DNA of 21,139 nt, from the NCBI GenBank assembly GCA_049680625.1, contig JBAUID010000131.1, positions 1 to 21,139 of the forward strand, in the 5' to 3' direction. This document shows positions 6,629 to 14,903 of the stretch, piece by piece. This DNA is from JAUIAI01 sp049680625. Its GTDB lineage: Bacteria; Pseudomonadota; Gammaproteobacteria; Burkholderiales; Burkholderiaceae_E. Made by a program: the position numbers and the translations under genes. Each line of letters opens with the position of its first letter. Position 1 is the first letter of the stretch. A model generated the notes under the pieces. The model was not told the origin of the DNA. It did no database searches and saw nothing but the letters and a program-made list of their open reading frames with translations.

Positions 6629-7453
6629 TTAGTCATCCCACAACAGCGGGCTAACACAGTAATACCGTGCCAGCTCTTCGTACAGCAGCGGATGCTCGGC
6701 ATACAGGCGCACGGGGCGCTCGAAAAATGTTTCTGTCGCTACAGCAAAGAACTCCACCGGGCTCTGGGCGCCGTAGGGGTCAAGCAAAGGTTCGCTGTCA
6801 ATGGCAAGCTGTTCGCGCAAGCGGTTAAATTCATTGCTCAACACATCAGACCATCGACCGGCCTGCTCAGCATCCGAAAAGCCCGGAGCACCATTGCCAG
6901 AACCGCTTTCCTGGTCGAGCTGATGGGCAAACTCATGGATCACAACGTTTTGCCCATCGCCGGGGTCGGCGGCGCCCTCGAGCACGTCGGCCCACGACAG
7001 CACAACCTGGCTATTTGCCCAGGACTCCCCTGATACCGGTCGCCGAACCCGATGCACAACATTCGCCGCGTCGACTTCGTCCCGCTCAACAATAAAAGTA
7101 TCGGGGTAAACAAGTACTTCCGACATGGTTGGGTAGCAAGCGGTTTGTCGGTTCAGTAAGAGCAGGCAGGCCTGCGCGGCAATCAGAACGCGCATTTCGT
7201 CGGTAACTTCCAAACCGCGGCAGCCAACGAAGTTCTTTTCTGCAATGAACACGTGAATTTGTTGTTGCAGTTGGCGTTGCAAGTTGAACGGCAGACGGCG
7301 ATAGTAAGGCATCCGGCGGCGCAGTATTTTTCGCCATTGATCGGGAAACGGTTTGTCACCGTGGCGTTCGTGACGACGCCGCCTGCGTGCCGGTTTCGAT
7401 AGAAACCAGACCATGCCAACAATTGCCACCGCGAAGAGTATCAGTAGTGCCAT
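6629..7453 (-). CDS. mtfA: MtfA-type zinc metallopeptidase (Mlc titration factor family)
   Basis: A 274-residue protein of the MtfA peptidase family (M90). In E. coli, MtfA binds the glucose repressor Mlc (DgsA) and has aminopeptidase activity. The zinc motif is HEFAHQLD (H173, E174, H177), with a third ligand probably E241 in FFAVATETFFE. Here a hydrophobic N-terminal segment (residues 2-18) followed by a strongly basic stretch (ARRRRRHERHG) suggests an inner-membrane anchor with the peptidase domain in the cytoplasm. The anchored form is common outside the enterobacteria. The start has no strong Shine-Dalgarno sequence, but the ATG sits directly before the anchor. No Mlc homologue is in the window, so the in vivo target is unknown. 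Confidence 0.93.
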   Translation of the reverse strand: MALLILFAVAIVGMVWFLSKPARRRRRHERHGDKPFPDQWRKILRRRMPYYRRLPFNLQRQLQQQIHVFIAEKNFVGCRGLEVTDEMRVLIAAQACLLLLNRQTACYPTMSEVLVYPDTFIVERDEVDAANVVHRVRRPVSGESWANSQVVLSWADVLEGAADPGDGQNVVIHEFAHQLDQESGSGNGAPGFSDAEQAGRWSDVLSNEFNRLREQLAIDSEPLLDPYGAQSPVEFFAVATETFFERPVRLYAEHPLLYEELARYYCVSPLLWDD

Positions 7454-7487
7454 CGATTTAGGTTTTGATTAATTCACGACTTGTTAA

Positions 7488-7658
7488 TGTGAATGCGATT
7501 TGCAGCGGGCTCAATTAGTACTCGCGAAAGACAGCAACGAGATCGGGTTCGTTACGGCTGCTGGAAAAACCCAGGCATTGATTACGCTTAATGCTAGTCA
7601 GATTCGCGCGGCCGGGCCAAACGAGTTGCCCACGGTACGCCAGTTAAATGCCGCCTAA
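7488..7658 (+). pseudogene. Possible small ORF or gene remnant, unrecognised
   Basis: Within the 243-bp gap between mtfA and the quinone-oxidoreductase-like gene, one plus-strand frame stays open from 7488 to a TAA at 7656-7658. A TTG at 7500 could start a 52-residue protein. The translation reads like a protein (LVLAKDSNEIGFVTAAGK, then ITLNASQIRAAGPNELP, ending VRQLNAA), but there is no ATG, no clear ribosome-binding site and no family match. It may be the 3-prime end of a lost gene or chance. The rest of the gap shows nothing else of note. Confidence 0.2.
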
Positions 7659-7696
7659 CCCTGTGGCAAGTGGTTGCCGCCGCGCTGTCATCTATC

Positions 7697-8668
7697 TCAA
7701 GGCACCGTAAGAATAATTTTCCCAAAGTGCCGATTGGCTTTCATGTGCTCGACCGCCTTGGCCGCATCATCCAGAACAAATTCGGAATCAATTGGCAGAC
7801 TAAACTTACCAGCTTTGACGTCGCCCCACAGATCGGCTTTCATCGCAACCACAATATCGCGAATTTCCTGTATCGACCGTGTGCGGAAGGTCACACCGAT
7901 ATAATCAATTCGCCGTGCGGCATGCAAATCGAAATTGAAGTCGCCGGTAAAGCCACCGAGCCTGCCCACGTTGACAATACGACCCAGCACCCGGGTTGCT
8001 GCCAGGTTCTGATTCGCGGCGTAGCCGGAAATCTGGTCAACAATCAAATGCACGCCCTGGCCATCGGTTGCGTCCAGCACCTGGTCGACCCACTGTGGGT
8101 CTTTTGAATCGATGGCAAGGTCGGCACCAAACTCGGTGAGTCGTGCCCGGCGCTCGGGGTTGGTGGACGAGCCGATCACCAGCTTCGCACCCACCGCCTT
8201 GGCAATCTGCATGCCCAGCAGGCCAACACCGGTACTGGCCCCTTGAATTAAGACCAACTCCCCCGCCTTTAAACGGCCGGCAGTGATCAGCGCGTTGTGC
8301 ATGGTCTGCAGCCCTGTCAACAGGCTGGCCGCCTGCGACCAGCCGATATTGTCAGGGATGGAAACTGCGCGCCCCCAGTCTGCCGTGGCAAACTCTGCCC
8401 AGCCCGAGTGACCACTGCACATGACGCGATCGCCGGCTTTGAAGCCTTGTACCTCGGCGCCGGTTTCGACAACCTCGCCGGCATATTCCATACCGGGTAT
8501 CGTGCCGGCACCGCCAACACTGCCGTGGGCCATACCACTGGCCACCATCGAATCGGCACGGTTCAGGCCGCAGGCCCGCACCCGGATCAATACTTCACTG
8601 GGGGACGGTTTGGGTCGCGCGACTTCTTTAACCGCCAGACCAGTTTCGCCGACAACGGCTGCTTTCAT
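7697..8668 (-). CDS. NADPH:quinone oxidoreductase-like MDR family protein
   Basis: A 323-residue zinc-independent medium-chain dehydrogenase/reductase of the quinone oxidoreductase/enoyl reductase type. Seen in order: an N-terminal GroES-like domain (MKAAVVGETG, VLIRVRACGLNRADSMV, PGMEYAGEVVETG, FKAGDRVMC), a nucleotide-binding Rossmann domain with GASTGVGLLGMQIAKAVGA (143-161, typical of NADPH-binding quinone reductases), and a C-terminal AVEHMKANRHFGKIIL tail. The cluster of structural-zinc cysteines of alcohol dehydrogenases is absent. The likely reaction is NADPH-dependent reduction of a quinone or an activated carbon-carbon double bond. AGGAG seven bases before the ATG supports the start. 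It diverges from the sulfatase gene across 190 bp, so the two could share control. Confidence 0.9.
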   Translation of the reverse strand: MKAAVVGETGLAVKEVARPKPSPSEVLIRVRACGLNRADSMVASGMAHGSVGGAGTIPGMEYAGEVVETGAEVQGFKAGDRVMCSGHSGWAEFATADWGRAVSIPDNIGWSQAASLLTGLQTMHNALITAGRLKAGELVLIQGASTGVGLLGMQIAKAVGAKLVIGSSTNPERRARLTEFGADLAIDSKDPQWVDQVLDATDGQGVHLIVDQISGYAANQNLAATRVLGRIVNVGRLGGFTGDFNFDLHAARRIDYIGVTFRTRSIQEIRDIVVAMKADLWGDVKAGKFSLPIDSEFVLDDAAKAVEHMKANRHFGKIILTVP

Positions 8669-8858
8669 TGTTTGTCTCCTTATTTGTGTGCAAAAAAACC
8701 GGGTAGTGGTCGCGCCAATGCATCAGTATGCCGCAGTTCATGGATTCACCACCGACCGGCAAACAGCCCCGGCCATCGTGTCGCTATACAATTGATTCGA
8801 AAGAGTTTTTTGTCTCGTTTAGAGTAACCATTAACAATAAACAAGTCAGGCAATCACC
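8669..8858. promoter_or_regulatory. Divergent promoter region, quinone-oxidoreductase-like gene and sulfatase
   Basis: The only untranslated space between two divergent genes must carry both promoters. I could not pick out a convincing -35/-10 pair on either strand. The sulfatase side is AT-rich from about 8785 to 8845. The minus-strand gene has a strong ribosome-binding site and the plus-strand sulfatase only a weak one (CAGG). Confidence 0.3.
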
Positions 8859-10385
8859 ATGGCAAACAAAAACACGAAGCCCAATATTTTGTTCATCACT
8901 TCAGACCAGCAGCGCGGCGATTGTTACGGATTTCGTGGCCGCAAGGTGTACACGCCCCACCTTGACTTGCTGGCCAGTGAAGGCACCAGCCTGGAAACCG
9001 TGATTACCCCCTGTGTGGTGTGCCAACCGTCGCGTGCATCCATTCTTACCGGTTTGTTACCGCGAACCCATGGGGTACACGATAACGGCATCGATCTCGA
9101 CCCGGCTATTGGCGAAAAAGGCTTTGCCGGTTCGCTGTCCGCGGCGGGCTATCGCACGGCCAAACTGGGCAAAGCACACTTTGCCACCTATCACACCTTC
9201 GAAGATACCGGCACCCCTGAAAGCATTACCGGCTCTGAGAACTTCGCCGCCGACTGGCGTGGCCCGTACATGGGTTTTGATCACGCCGAACTGGTTGTGC
9301 TTGGGCATAACTGGTGGTTGCCAGAAAAGCCACCCCGTGGCCTGGCTTACGAGAACTGGTATTACTCTGACGGCCGGGGCGAGATGAAAAACAAGTTGCT
9401 ATGGGAAAGCACCCGGGACCACCACGGCGCACCACAGGTCTGGTCATCAAAGCTGCCGGTTGCCTGGCACAACTCGACCTGGCTGGGCGACCGGGCAATT
9501 GACTTCATCAAAAGTGAAGGTCACCAGCCCTTTTGCCTGTGGGTGTCGTTTCCCGACCCGCACCACCCGTTCGACGCCCCGGAACCCTGGGCGTCTTTGC
9601 ATCGCCCCGAAGAAGTCGATATCCCCGAACACAGAACCCGCGATGTTGAGAACCGGCCGTGGTGGCATAAAGCCGCGCTCGAAAGTGACATTCCGGGCGA
9701 ACACAAGTCGTTGCGCGAAAAGTATTCACGCATGCCCCAGGTATCCGATGAGCACCTCAAAGAGATTATCGCAAACTACTACGGCCAGCTGTCATTGATC
9801 GATCACAATGTCGGGCGAATTTTGGCTGCCTTAGATGAGCAAGGGCTGAGCGATAACACCTACGTGGTGTATTCATCAGATCACGGTGACTGGCTGGGTG
9901 ACCACGGTCTTGTGCTGAAAGGACCAATGCACTATGAAGGTCTGCTCAATGTTGGCGCCATTGTTAAAGGCCCTGATGTGCCGCAAGGCAAGGTCAGCCA
10001 TGAACCGCTGTCAACATTAGACCTGAACGCAACCTTCCTGGACTGGGCCGGTGCACAAAGCCTGATGCCAAACCATTCGCGCTCGATGCGTGATGTCATC
10101 TCGGGTGATGGCACCCGGGACTTTGCACTGAACGAGTGGGAGCTTTTACCCGGGCGTGTCGGTGTTGGTTTGAGCCTTCGCACCGTACGCAGCAAGACGG
10201 CAAAGCTCACCCTGGAAATGGTGTCCGGCGCCGGCGAGATGTACGACCTGGAAAAAGACCCGACGGAAATGACGAATGTGTTTGACGACCCGGCGTATGC
10301 AGCACTGCGTAAACAGCTCACCGAAATGCTGGACATGCGTCCGGATGATGTGAAGCCTAATGGCAGGCAGGTTGGGATGGCCTAG
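8859..10385 (+). CDS. Type I sulfatase (formylglycine-dependent), alkaline-phosphatase superfamily
   Basis: A 508-residue sulfatase that would hydrolyse sulfate esters. The canonical activation motif C55-Q-P-S58-R59, followed by ASILTG, marks Cys55 for conversion to formylglycine by a formylglycine-generating enzyme, which is not encoded in this window. The N-terminal NILFITSDQQRGD supplies metal-binding Asp16, LGKAHF supplies the active-site lysine and histidine region, and SSDHGD (D340, H341) with K353 completes the metal and sulfate site. No signal peptide is seen: the protein starts ANKNTKPNILF, so it is probably cytoplasmic and acts on a small imported substrate and not on extracellular polysaccharide. 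The ATG has only a weak ribosome-binding site. A cupin and a lipoprotein follow on the same strand. Possible alternatives within the superfamily are phosphonate monoester hydrolases, some of which also use formylglycine. Confidence 0.93.
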   Translation: MANKNTKPNILFITSDQQRGDCYGFRGRKVYTPHLDLLASEGTSLETVITPCVVCQPSRASILTGLLPRTHGVHDNGIDLDPAIGEKGFAGSLSAAGYRTAKLGKAHFATYHTFEDTGTPESITGSENFAADWRGPYMGFDHAELVVLGHNWWLPEKPPRGLAYENWYYSDGRGEMKNKLLWESTRDHHGAPQVWSSKLPVAWHNSTWLGDRAIDFIKSEGHQPFCLWVSFPDPHHPFDAPEPWASLHRPEEVDIPEHRTRDVENRPWWHKAALESDIPGEHKSLREKYSRMPQVSDEHLKEIIANYYGQLSLIDHNVGRILAALDEQGLSDNTYVVYSSDHGDWLGDHGLVLKGPMHYEGLLNVGAIVKGPDVPQGKVSHEPLSTLDLNATFLDWAGAQSLMPNHSRSMRDVISGDGTRDFALNEWELLPGRVGVGLSLRTVRSKTAKLTLEMVSGAGEMYDLEKDPTEMTNVFDDPAYAALRKQLTEMLDMRPDDVKPNGRQVGMA

Positions 10386-10461
10386 GGTCATCCCTAATTC
10401 GGAAGCAAACCTGCCGAGTGGGCAATCGATTGTCACACTCGAGAATTAAGGAGTGAATGCT

Positions 10462-10932
10462 ATGAGTTTACAGGACGTCGAGCATGTCATTGCCGATGAC
10501 GGCGTGTTTCCGAACAATGCCGCCCTACCCTTGCGCATTGTGCCGCGCGTTTTTCAGGATGACATCACACCACAGAAGTTTGAGCGCTTGTTCCGCGTCA
10601 ACGGCTGGCCGCCCGCCTGGCGCGGTGGCATCTTTGACTACGATCACTACCACAGCACGGCGCATGAAGTCCTGGGCTGTTTCAGCGGCAGCGCATTGCT
10701 GCAGTTTGGCGGTGGCGCACAGGTAAAGGTGGCGATAAACGCGGGGGATGCGGTGATCATCCCGGCTGGGGTCGCACACCGCTGCCTGTGTGCAGATCAG
10801 TTTGTTTGTGTCGGCGCCTACCCGGCAGGCCAGGGGTGGGATACCTGTCTTGGTCAGCCGGGCGAGCGCCCCGCTGCAGACAAACGAATTGCCGCGCTGG
10901 GCGGCTGGGTTGACGACCCGGTTGCCCGGTGA
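10462..10932 (+). CDS. Small single-domain cupin protein
   Basis: A 156-residue cupin. The first metal motif appears as DYDHYHSTAHEVLG with H62, H64 and E69 as likely ligands, and the second as AGDAVIIPAGVAH with H106. The arrangement gives a 2-His/Glu/His mononuclear metal site like those of many cupins of unknown role that protect or modify small metabolites. An upstream GTG in frame (10453) overlaps the Shine-Dalgarno AAGGAG at 10448-10453, so the ATG eight bases after it is the start. The gene follows the sulfatase stop by 76 bp and precedes the lipoprotein gene by 27 bp, making a probable three-gene unit. The function is not assignable from sequence. Confidence 0.87.
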   Translation: MSLQDVEHVIADDGVFPNNAALPLRIVPRVFQDDITPQKFERLFRVNGWPPAWRGGIFDYDHYHSTAHEVLGCFSGSALLQFGGGAQVKVAINAGDAVIIPAGVAHRCLCADQFVCVGAYPAGQGWDTCLGQPGERPAADKRIAALGGWVDDPVAR

Positions 10933-10959
10933 TTCACTTTGAGTTGTAACGGAGTGAGA

Positions 10960-11610
10960 ATGAATCGACAAACAACAATCGCGGGTGGCCTGGCTAGGCG
11001 CCAGATTGTGGTTGCGCATGGCATCTGCGTCAACCTTCACGCGGGCCTGATTAGCCTGTTACTGATTTCGTCATGTGCCACGGTTGCACAATCCGACGGC
11101 CAAGTAGCGTCGTTATCCGCCGCATCACATCTGCGACTCATTGACCGGCTCGACCGACCGCAAGATGGGTACTGCATTGACGTACTCGGCACGAACAACA
11201 ATTTGCGGCTCAATCTGCCGGTGTTTGCCCACAACTGCAAAACGACATTAACCAGCGACAGCGCGGTGGTATTTGACTCAACCGGGCAGATCACCCTACC
11301 TGCGGCTCCCGCCGCTAACCGATGCCTCACCGTTGCCGGTGTGAATGGCGCCGCCCTGCCTGGCGCCGCTGTCATGCTGCGTCGCTGTGGTGAAGCCGTC
11401 GCCTATTTCGACGCCAGCGATTTGCAGCGTTTTTCTCATCGCAATGATGGCTTGCTTGAGTTAAAAGGGTCGGGCTTGTGCCTGACTGTCGGCGCGCAAT
11501 CGGCGACAACTTACTCATCACAAGACCGGTGGCGGACCTTGTTTGTTGACGAGTGTCGTCGCGTTGTGCCTGCCCATTCACATTGGGAGTTTGTTAAGCC
11601 AGGCAGTTAA
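10960..11610 (+). CDS. Putative lipoprotein with ricin-B-like (beta-trefoil) repeats
   Basis: A 216-residue exported protein. The N-region is long (27 residues, with R13-R14), followed by a hydrophobic run and ISSC at 36-39, which fits a lipobox with Cys39. The mature part holds three cysteine pairs in a repeated pattern: GYCIDVLG to HNC (C72-C93), NRCLTVAG to RRC (C122-C143) and GLCLTVGA to DEC (C174-C199), ending in a HWEFV strand. CLTV followed about 20 residues later by a second Cys is the signature of ricin-type beta-trefoil lectin repeats, so sugar binding at the cell envelope is a reasonable guess. GGAG lies five bases before the ATG at 10960. The in-frame TTG at 10939 is less likely. 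Weakly conserved QxW positions keep the fold call moderate. Confidence 0.7.
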   Translation: MNRQTTIAGGLARRQIVVAHGICVNLHAGLISLLLISSCATVAQSDGQVASLSAASHLRLIDRLDRPQDGYCIDVLGTNNNLRLNLPVFAHNCKTTLTSDSAVVFDSTGQITLPAAPAANRCLTVAGVNGAALPGAAVMLRRCGEAVAYFDASDLQRFSHRNDGLLELKGSGLCLTVGAQSATTYSSQDRWRTLFVDECRRVVPAHSHWEFVKPGS

Positions 11611-11645
11611 GGCCCAAATGGGCCCAAATAGGCCCAACTGTTTTT
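11611..11645 (+). terminator. Three 10-bp repeats forming a possible terminator
   Basis: Three 10-bp units start right after the lipoprotein stop: GGCCCAAATG, GGCCCAAATA and GGCCCAACTG (11611-11640), followed by TTTTT. GGGCC (11620-11624) can pair with GGCCC (11631-11635). The stem is short and five bases separate it from the T-run, so termination is possible but weak. It lies between converging genes. Confidence 0.4.
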
Positions 11646-11716
11646 GCCAACTTGTCGCCCACCGTGACAACATCCCCGACGCGGATCGGGCGATCGAACA
11701 TCTGGCCCGGGTTAGG

Positions 11717-12916
11717 CTACAACGCGGTATCTGGCCCTGAAGGTAATTCTGCAGCGTTGGTCGGCCGGGAGGTTGCCCAATCCAATTTGCGCATCAGCGT
11801 CACCGTCATGGCGCCCAGCCCAAGCAGTACAATGGCCAGGTTGATCAGCCAACCCACGAACGGTATGAAGTTCAACACGGCCAGCACCGTCAGAGCGACG
11901 GCCAGGGTGAGCAGCTTACCGCCGGCTGATTGCACGGTCAGGTTAAAAGCCAGTGCGATTCGCATTGCCAGTGAAAAGGAACCCAGCAGGTATCCCAACA
12001 CCCACGCTACGGCAATCGCCAATATGACTGCGGGAACCAGCGGGATGCCGATAATGGTGATCGCGCTGACCGGCAGAAGGCCAACTAAAGTGGCCAGACC
12101 CAGAAAACCCGACAGCAATGACTTACCCGGATGAGCCTGCACCAGACCGCGCAAACTGGCGACCCGTTCGGGCGCGAATGCTAAAAACAATCCCCCGACG
12201 ACCAAGAAGAAGGCCAGCGTGACCACGAATCCGCCCATCACCGCCGCGAACGCCGGCCACGGTGAGGGCACCGCTTTTTCGATTGTTTCGCTCACTTCAT
12301 CAAAGACACTGCGGCCGGTAAGGACCGTATAGGTCACCCGATCCGGTGCGATAACGTTGGCCGGGATTTTGAACTGCTCGGGAGCCGAGTAGCTCAGCTT
12401 GCCGGTGATGCGGGCGTTCGGACCGAACTCGATATTCCCGGCGGTCAATTTGACGTCGCCGCTGATTGCGCTGTTTAGCTTGATATCTCCGGCGCTGGCA
12501 AGCAGACTGCCGGTGATTGGTGCGTCGATTCTGATATTGCCGGCGGCAATTCGTGCATTTGCGCCAACCGCAGCGTCTTTGGTGAGATTCACCGAAAACC
12601 CCGCCAGCGTGACATCCTGATCCACCGTACCGTCAATATTGATACTCGACCCGGCCGCGTACAAATCCTGTGCAACGCGGCCCTTGGCGTTGATATCAAA
12701 CCCGGCCATATGCAGATCACCACTGACGGTGGCGTCGACGCTTACCGAAAAACCCGCGGCAAACGCGTCGCGCGGTACGTCAGCCGTCACCGATGGGCTG
12801 GTGCCGCTCACGTAGACATCCCCGCCCAATGTTTCGTATTTTTGAGCGGCCAATACGGTTGTTGTCAATAGTGCGGATAGCGCGAGAAACGGCAGTTTGA
12901 TGATTAGATTCTTCAT
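11717..12916 (-). CDS. Bactofilin-like beta-helix protein fused to a polytopic membrane domain
   Basis: A 399-residue envelope protein. Residues 1-24 look like a signal peptide (cleavage after VLAA). Residues 30-175 are a repetitive beta region with rungs such as VSGDLHMAGFDINAKGRV, AQDLYAAGSSINIDGTV and DQDVTLAGFSVNLTKDA, the pattern of polymer-forming (bactofilin-like) right-handed beta-helices. A linker follows to residue 220, then four to five hydrophobic segments (about 222-247, 266-285, 287-316, 333-349, 352-374) and a polar tail. Proteins of this design are usually annotated as polymer-forming cytoskeletal or hypothetical and have no settled function. The exported beta-helix would lie in the periplasm. 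There is no Shine-Dalgarno sequence. An inverted repeat sits directly upstream of the ATG (see separate entry). Confidence 0.8.
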   Translation of the reverse strand: MKNLIIKLPFLALSALLTTTVLAAQKYETLGGDVYVSGTSPSVTADVPRDAFAAGFSVSVDATVSGDLHMAGFDINAKGRVAQDLYAAGSSINIDGTVDQDVTLAGFSVNLTKDAAVGANARIAAGNIRIDAPITGSLLASAGDIKLNSAISGDVKLTAGNIEFGPNARITGKLSYSAPEQFKIPANVIAPDRVTYTVLTGRSVFDEVSETIEKAVPSPWPAFAAVMGGFVVTLAFFLVVGGLFLAFAPERVASLRGLVQAHPGKSLLSGFLGLATLVGLLPVSAITIIGIPLVPAVILAIAVAWVLGYLLGSFSLAMRIALAFNLTVQSAGGKLLTLAVALTVLAVLNFIPFVGWLINLAIVLLGLGAMTVTLMRKLDWATSRPTNAAELPSGPDTAL

Positions 12917-12922
12917 TTTTCT

Positions 12923-12950
12923 GTACCGGATTGGTCGAACATTCCGGTAC
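12923..12950 (-). promoter_or_regulatory. 8-bp inverted repeat just upstream of the bactofilin-like gene
   Basis: GTACCGGA (12923-12930) and TCCGGTAC (12943-12950) form a perfect inverted repeat around a 12-bp spacer. It ends six bases before the ATG (12916, minus strand), in the place where a ribosome-binding site would normally be. It could be an operator for a dimeric repressor or an mRNA hairpin that controls translation. Confidence 0.45.
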
Positions 12951-13035
12951 GTTAGTTCAGCGAGTTATGGCGTTGCTTGATGGGAGTCAAATCCCCGGCA
13001 CATGACGCGCCTATTGTTCGATTACATATGCTCGA

Positions 13036-13548
13036 CTAGATTTTCGGGCGAATACTCGCGGGTCGATCCGTGTTGTCTCCCATGCATGGGTCTCGAACAC
13101 GCGACGACCAGGGCGCGTCTATAACCAAAGCGAGTAACGCCAATCCGATCATCGCTAAAGACTGACCCCAGGGCGTTGGCGCTCCTGTTTCCTGATATAC
13201 CCCCCAAGTGGCTACAAAACTCGCCGCATAGAAAATAAGCGTTCCGGTCGGCAACGCCCACCTGATGCCGGCGCTGCCTGTTTTAAACGCCGCCACCGCC
13301 AGAACAATGGTGAGAAAACCCAAAGCAAGCCAACCGCCGCCAGCAACTTTCATGAGCGCCAGGATTAACGTCTGGATGCCTGAGTCCACCTCTGGCCAGG
13401 AGGCACTGATTGCCTGGGCGTGATAAGGCATAAACTGATTTGCAGAGAAATACCTCGCGCCCAAAATGACATCTGCCATTCCATCTGCCATTCCAATAAC
13501 GAGATAAATTCCGAGCGCTGCTTTGGCTCGCACGATGGACGCTTTCAT
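13036..13548 (-). CDS. Four-helix membrane protein, unknown function
   Basis: A 170-residue protein with four probable membrane segments, about residues 10-30, 58-88, 96-117 and 128-144, and a polar, Arg- and Asp-containing tail. The first segment carries an in-frame duplication giving MADGMADV, from a 12-bp near-repeat in the DNA. I do not recognise the family. No strong ribosome-binding site precedes ATG 13548. The start lies 13 bp after the end of the decayed oxidoreductase gene on the same strand, so it was probably the third gene of the SnoaL-oxidoreductase operon and is the only one still intact. Whether it is still expressed is unclear. Confidence 0.6.
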   Translation of the reverse strand: MKASIVRAKAALGIYLVIGMADGMADVILGARYFSANQFMPYHAQAISASWPEVDSGIQTLILALMKVAGGGWLALGFLTIVLAVAAFKTGSAGIRWALPTGTLIFYAASFVATWGVYQETGAPTPWGQSLAMIGLALLALVIDAPWSSRVRDPCMGDNTDRPASIRPKI

Positions 13549-13561
13549 GTTCTATTGAAGC

Positions 13562-14903
13562 CTATCCCCGGAAATGCTTGAACACCTTGGGGTCGATACT
13601 GGCGGCCGCAAGAAGCCCGCCCCAAAGTGCACCGGGAACACCAGGGGTGGCCACATCCTGACCCGCGAGATAGAGGCCCTGAATGAGCGTCGCGGCACGC
13701 AGCGCATTGCTCATGACACGCTCCGGTGTGAGATCCAGCCCATAGAAGGCACCCTCGTGGTGGCCGGTGATCGAGGCTGTCGCCAGCGGCGTTGACAACT
13801 CGCGAAACACCGCAAGCTCAGCTACCTGCGGGAAGTATGATTTGAATTGCGCGAACATGACGTCTTCTACCTGCTGTTTGAACGCCTGATAGTCGTCTCC
13901 GCGTGCATCGGTGCGGTATTGGCCCACCGTTGCACGGTCGACCAATCGGTCCAGGCCATGATCTCTCCCGCATGTTTTTGTTCAGGGCCTGGCTTGTGCG
14001 ATGGATCCTTCAGCGATGCAAAGGAAACAAACATGCCTGGCGGCTCACCATGCGGCGCGTCCGTCCACAGAACATCGACCTCGCCCGTCGGATATAGCCA
14101 GTGGTTCGAGCGGGTCGCGCCGGCGTCTTCGATATCGCCTTCAAAGCCCATAAACAGGCTGAAATGCGCAATCGATTGCGGAAGGGATCGTATCTGCGCG
14201 ATCCAGTCCGCATTTCCGCAATCGGCCGGCAATAGACGGTTCACGGTTTCACGCGCGCCGATAGTGGAGATGACCACCTCGGCACGAATTTCCTCACCAT
14301 CCGATGTGGTAACGCCGACCGCCTTGTCGCCGTCGAGCAGCAACTCAGCGACCCTGACGCCGGCTCGCGTCTGTCCGCCGTTGGCGGTGATCGTTGGCAG
14401 GATATGCTGGGCGAACGCCGTCCCTCCGACCCACCGGGTACCAGGCACCACTCTGCAGGTACGGAGCCTGATATCAGCGCATGGGCTGCAAAGCTCACCT
14501 TGCTGGGTCGGCCACCATGATCGGGCCATTGGGCGGCGAAGGCAGCCGCAAGGTCGCGCTCCTGTGCTTCCTAAGGCCGCGACAGGGCAAGCGGCGATGA
14601 GTCCCCGATATGCAGGTTGTCATAGACAGAGCCCGTCGACGTGAATTCCATCGGCGTGGTCGACAACCAGTCGAGAATTTCGCGCTCCCGATCACCTGGC
14701 GCGATGCCGCTTAAGTAGTGAATACCTGCATCCCAGGTGAAGCCATCGCGCGAGAAACTGTGGGCCAAGCCACCGAGCGTCTGGTATTGCTCCAGCAGCA
14801 GCACTTTGTGCCCGACTTTCGATAGCGCAGCCGCAGCTGCCATCCCGCCCATACCCGACCCAATGACAATCGCATCCCAGGATTCTTCATCAGCGTCTTT
14901 CAT
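13562..14903 (-). pseudogene. Decayed FAD-dependent oxidoreductase (CrtI / retinol saturase-like)
   Basis: The remains of one gene lie in three minus-strand frames. The N-terminus has an intact FAD motif (IVIGSGMGGMAAAAALSK, then LLLEQYQTLGGLAHSF) and runs to a TAG at 14571-14573. The same frame resumes past that stop with ERDLAAAFAAQWPDHGG and KVSFAAHAL. Near 14410-14440 the reading moves to a second frame (GGTAFAQHILPTITANGG, then VVISTIGARETVNRLLP). Near 13905-13945 it moves to a third frame (DDYQAFKQQVEDVMF, ELSTPLATASITGHHEGA, LYLAGQDVATPGVPGALWGG). The family is usually about 500-540 residues. Roughly 90 residues appear to be missing at the TAG junction. One stop, two frameshifts and a deletion leave no functional product. 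The ATG overlaps the stop of the SnoaL-like gene (ATGA). Confidence 0.88.

Noticed and set aside
7665..7678. GGCAA-GTGG-TTGCC hairpin as terminator of the quinone-oxidoreductase-like gene
   Set aside because: The stem is only five base pairs and there is no T-run on the minus strand.
13847..14644. Plus-strand 265-residue frame across the decayed oxidoreductase
   Set aside because: It is antisense to clear oxidoreductase homology, rich in Ser, Pro and Cys, with no domain.
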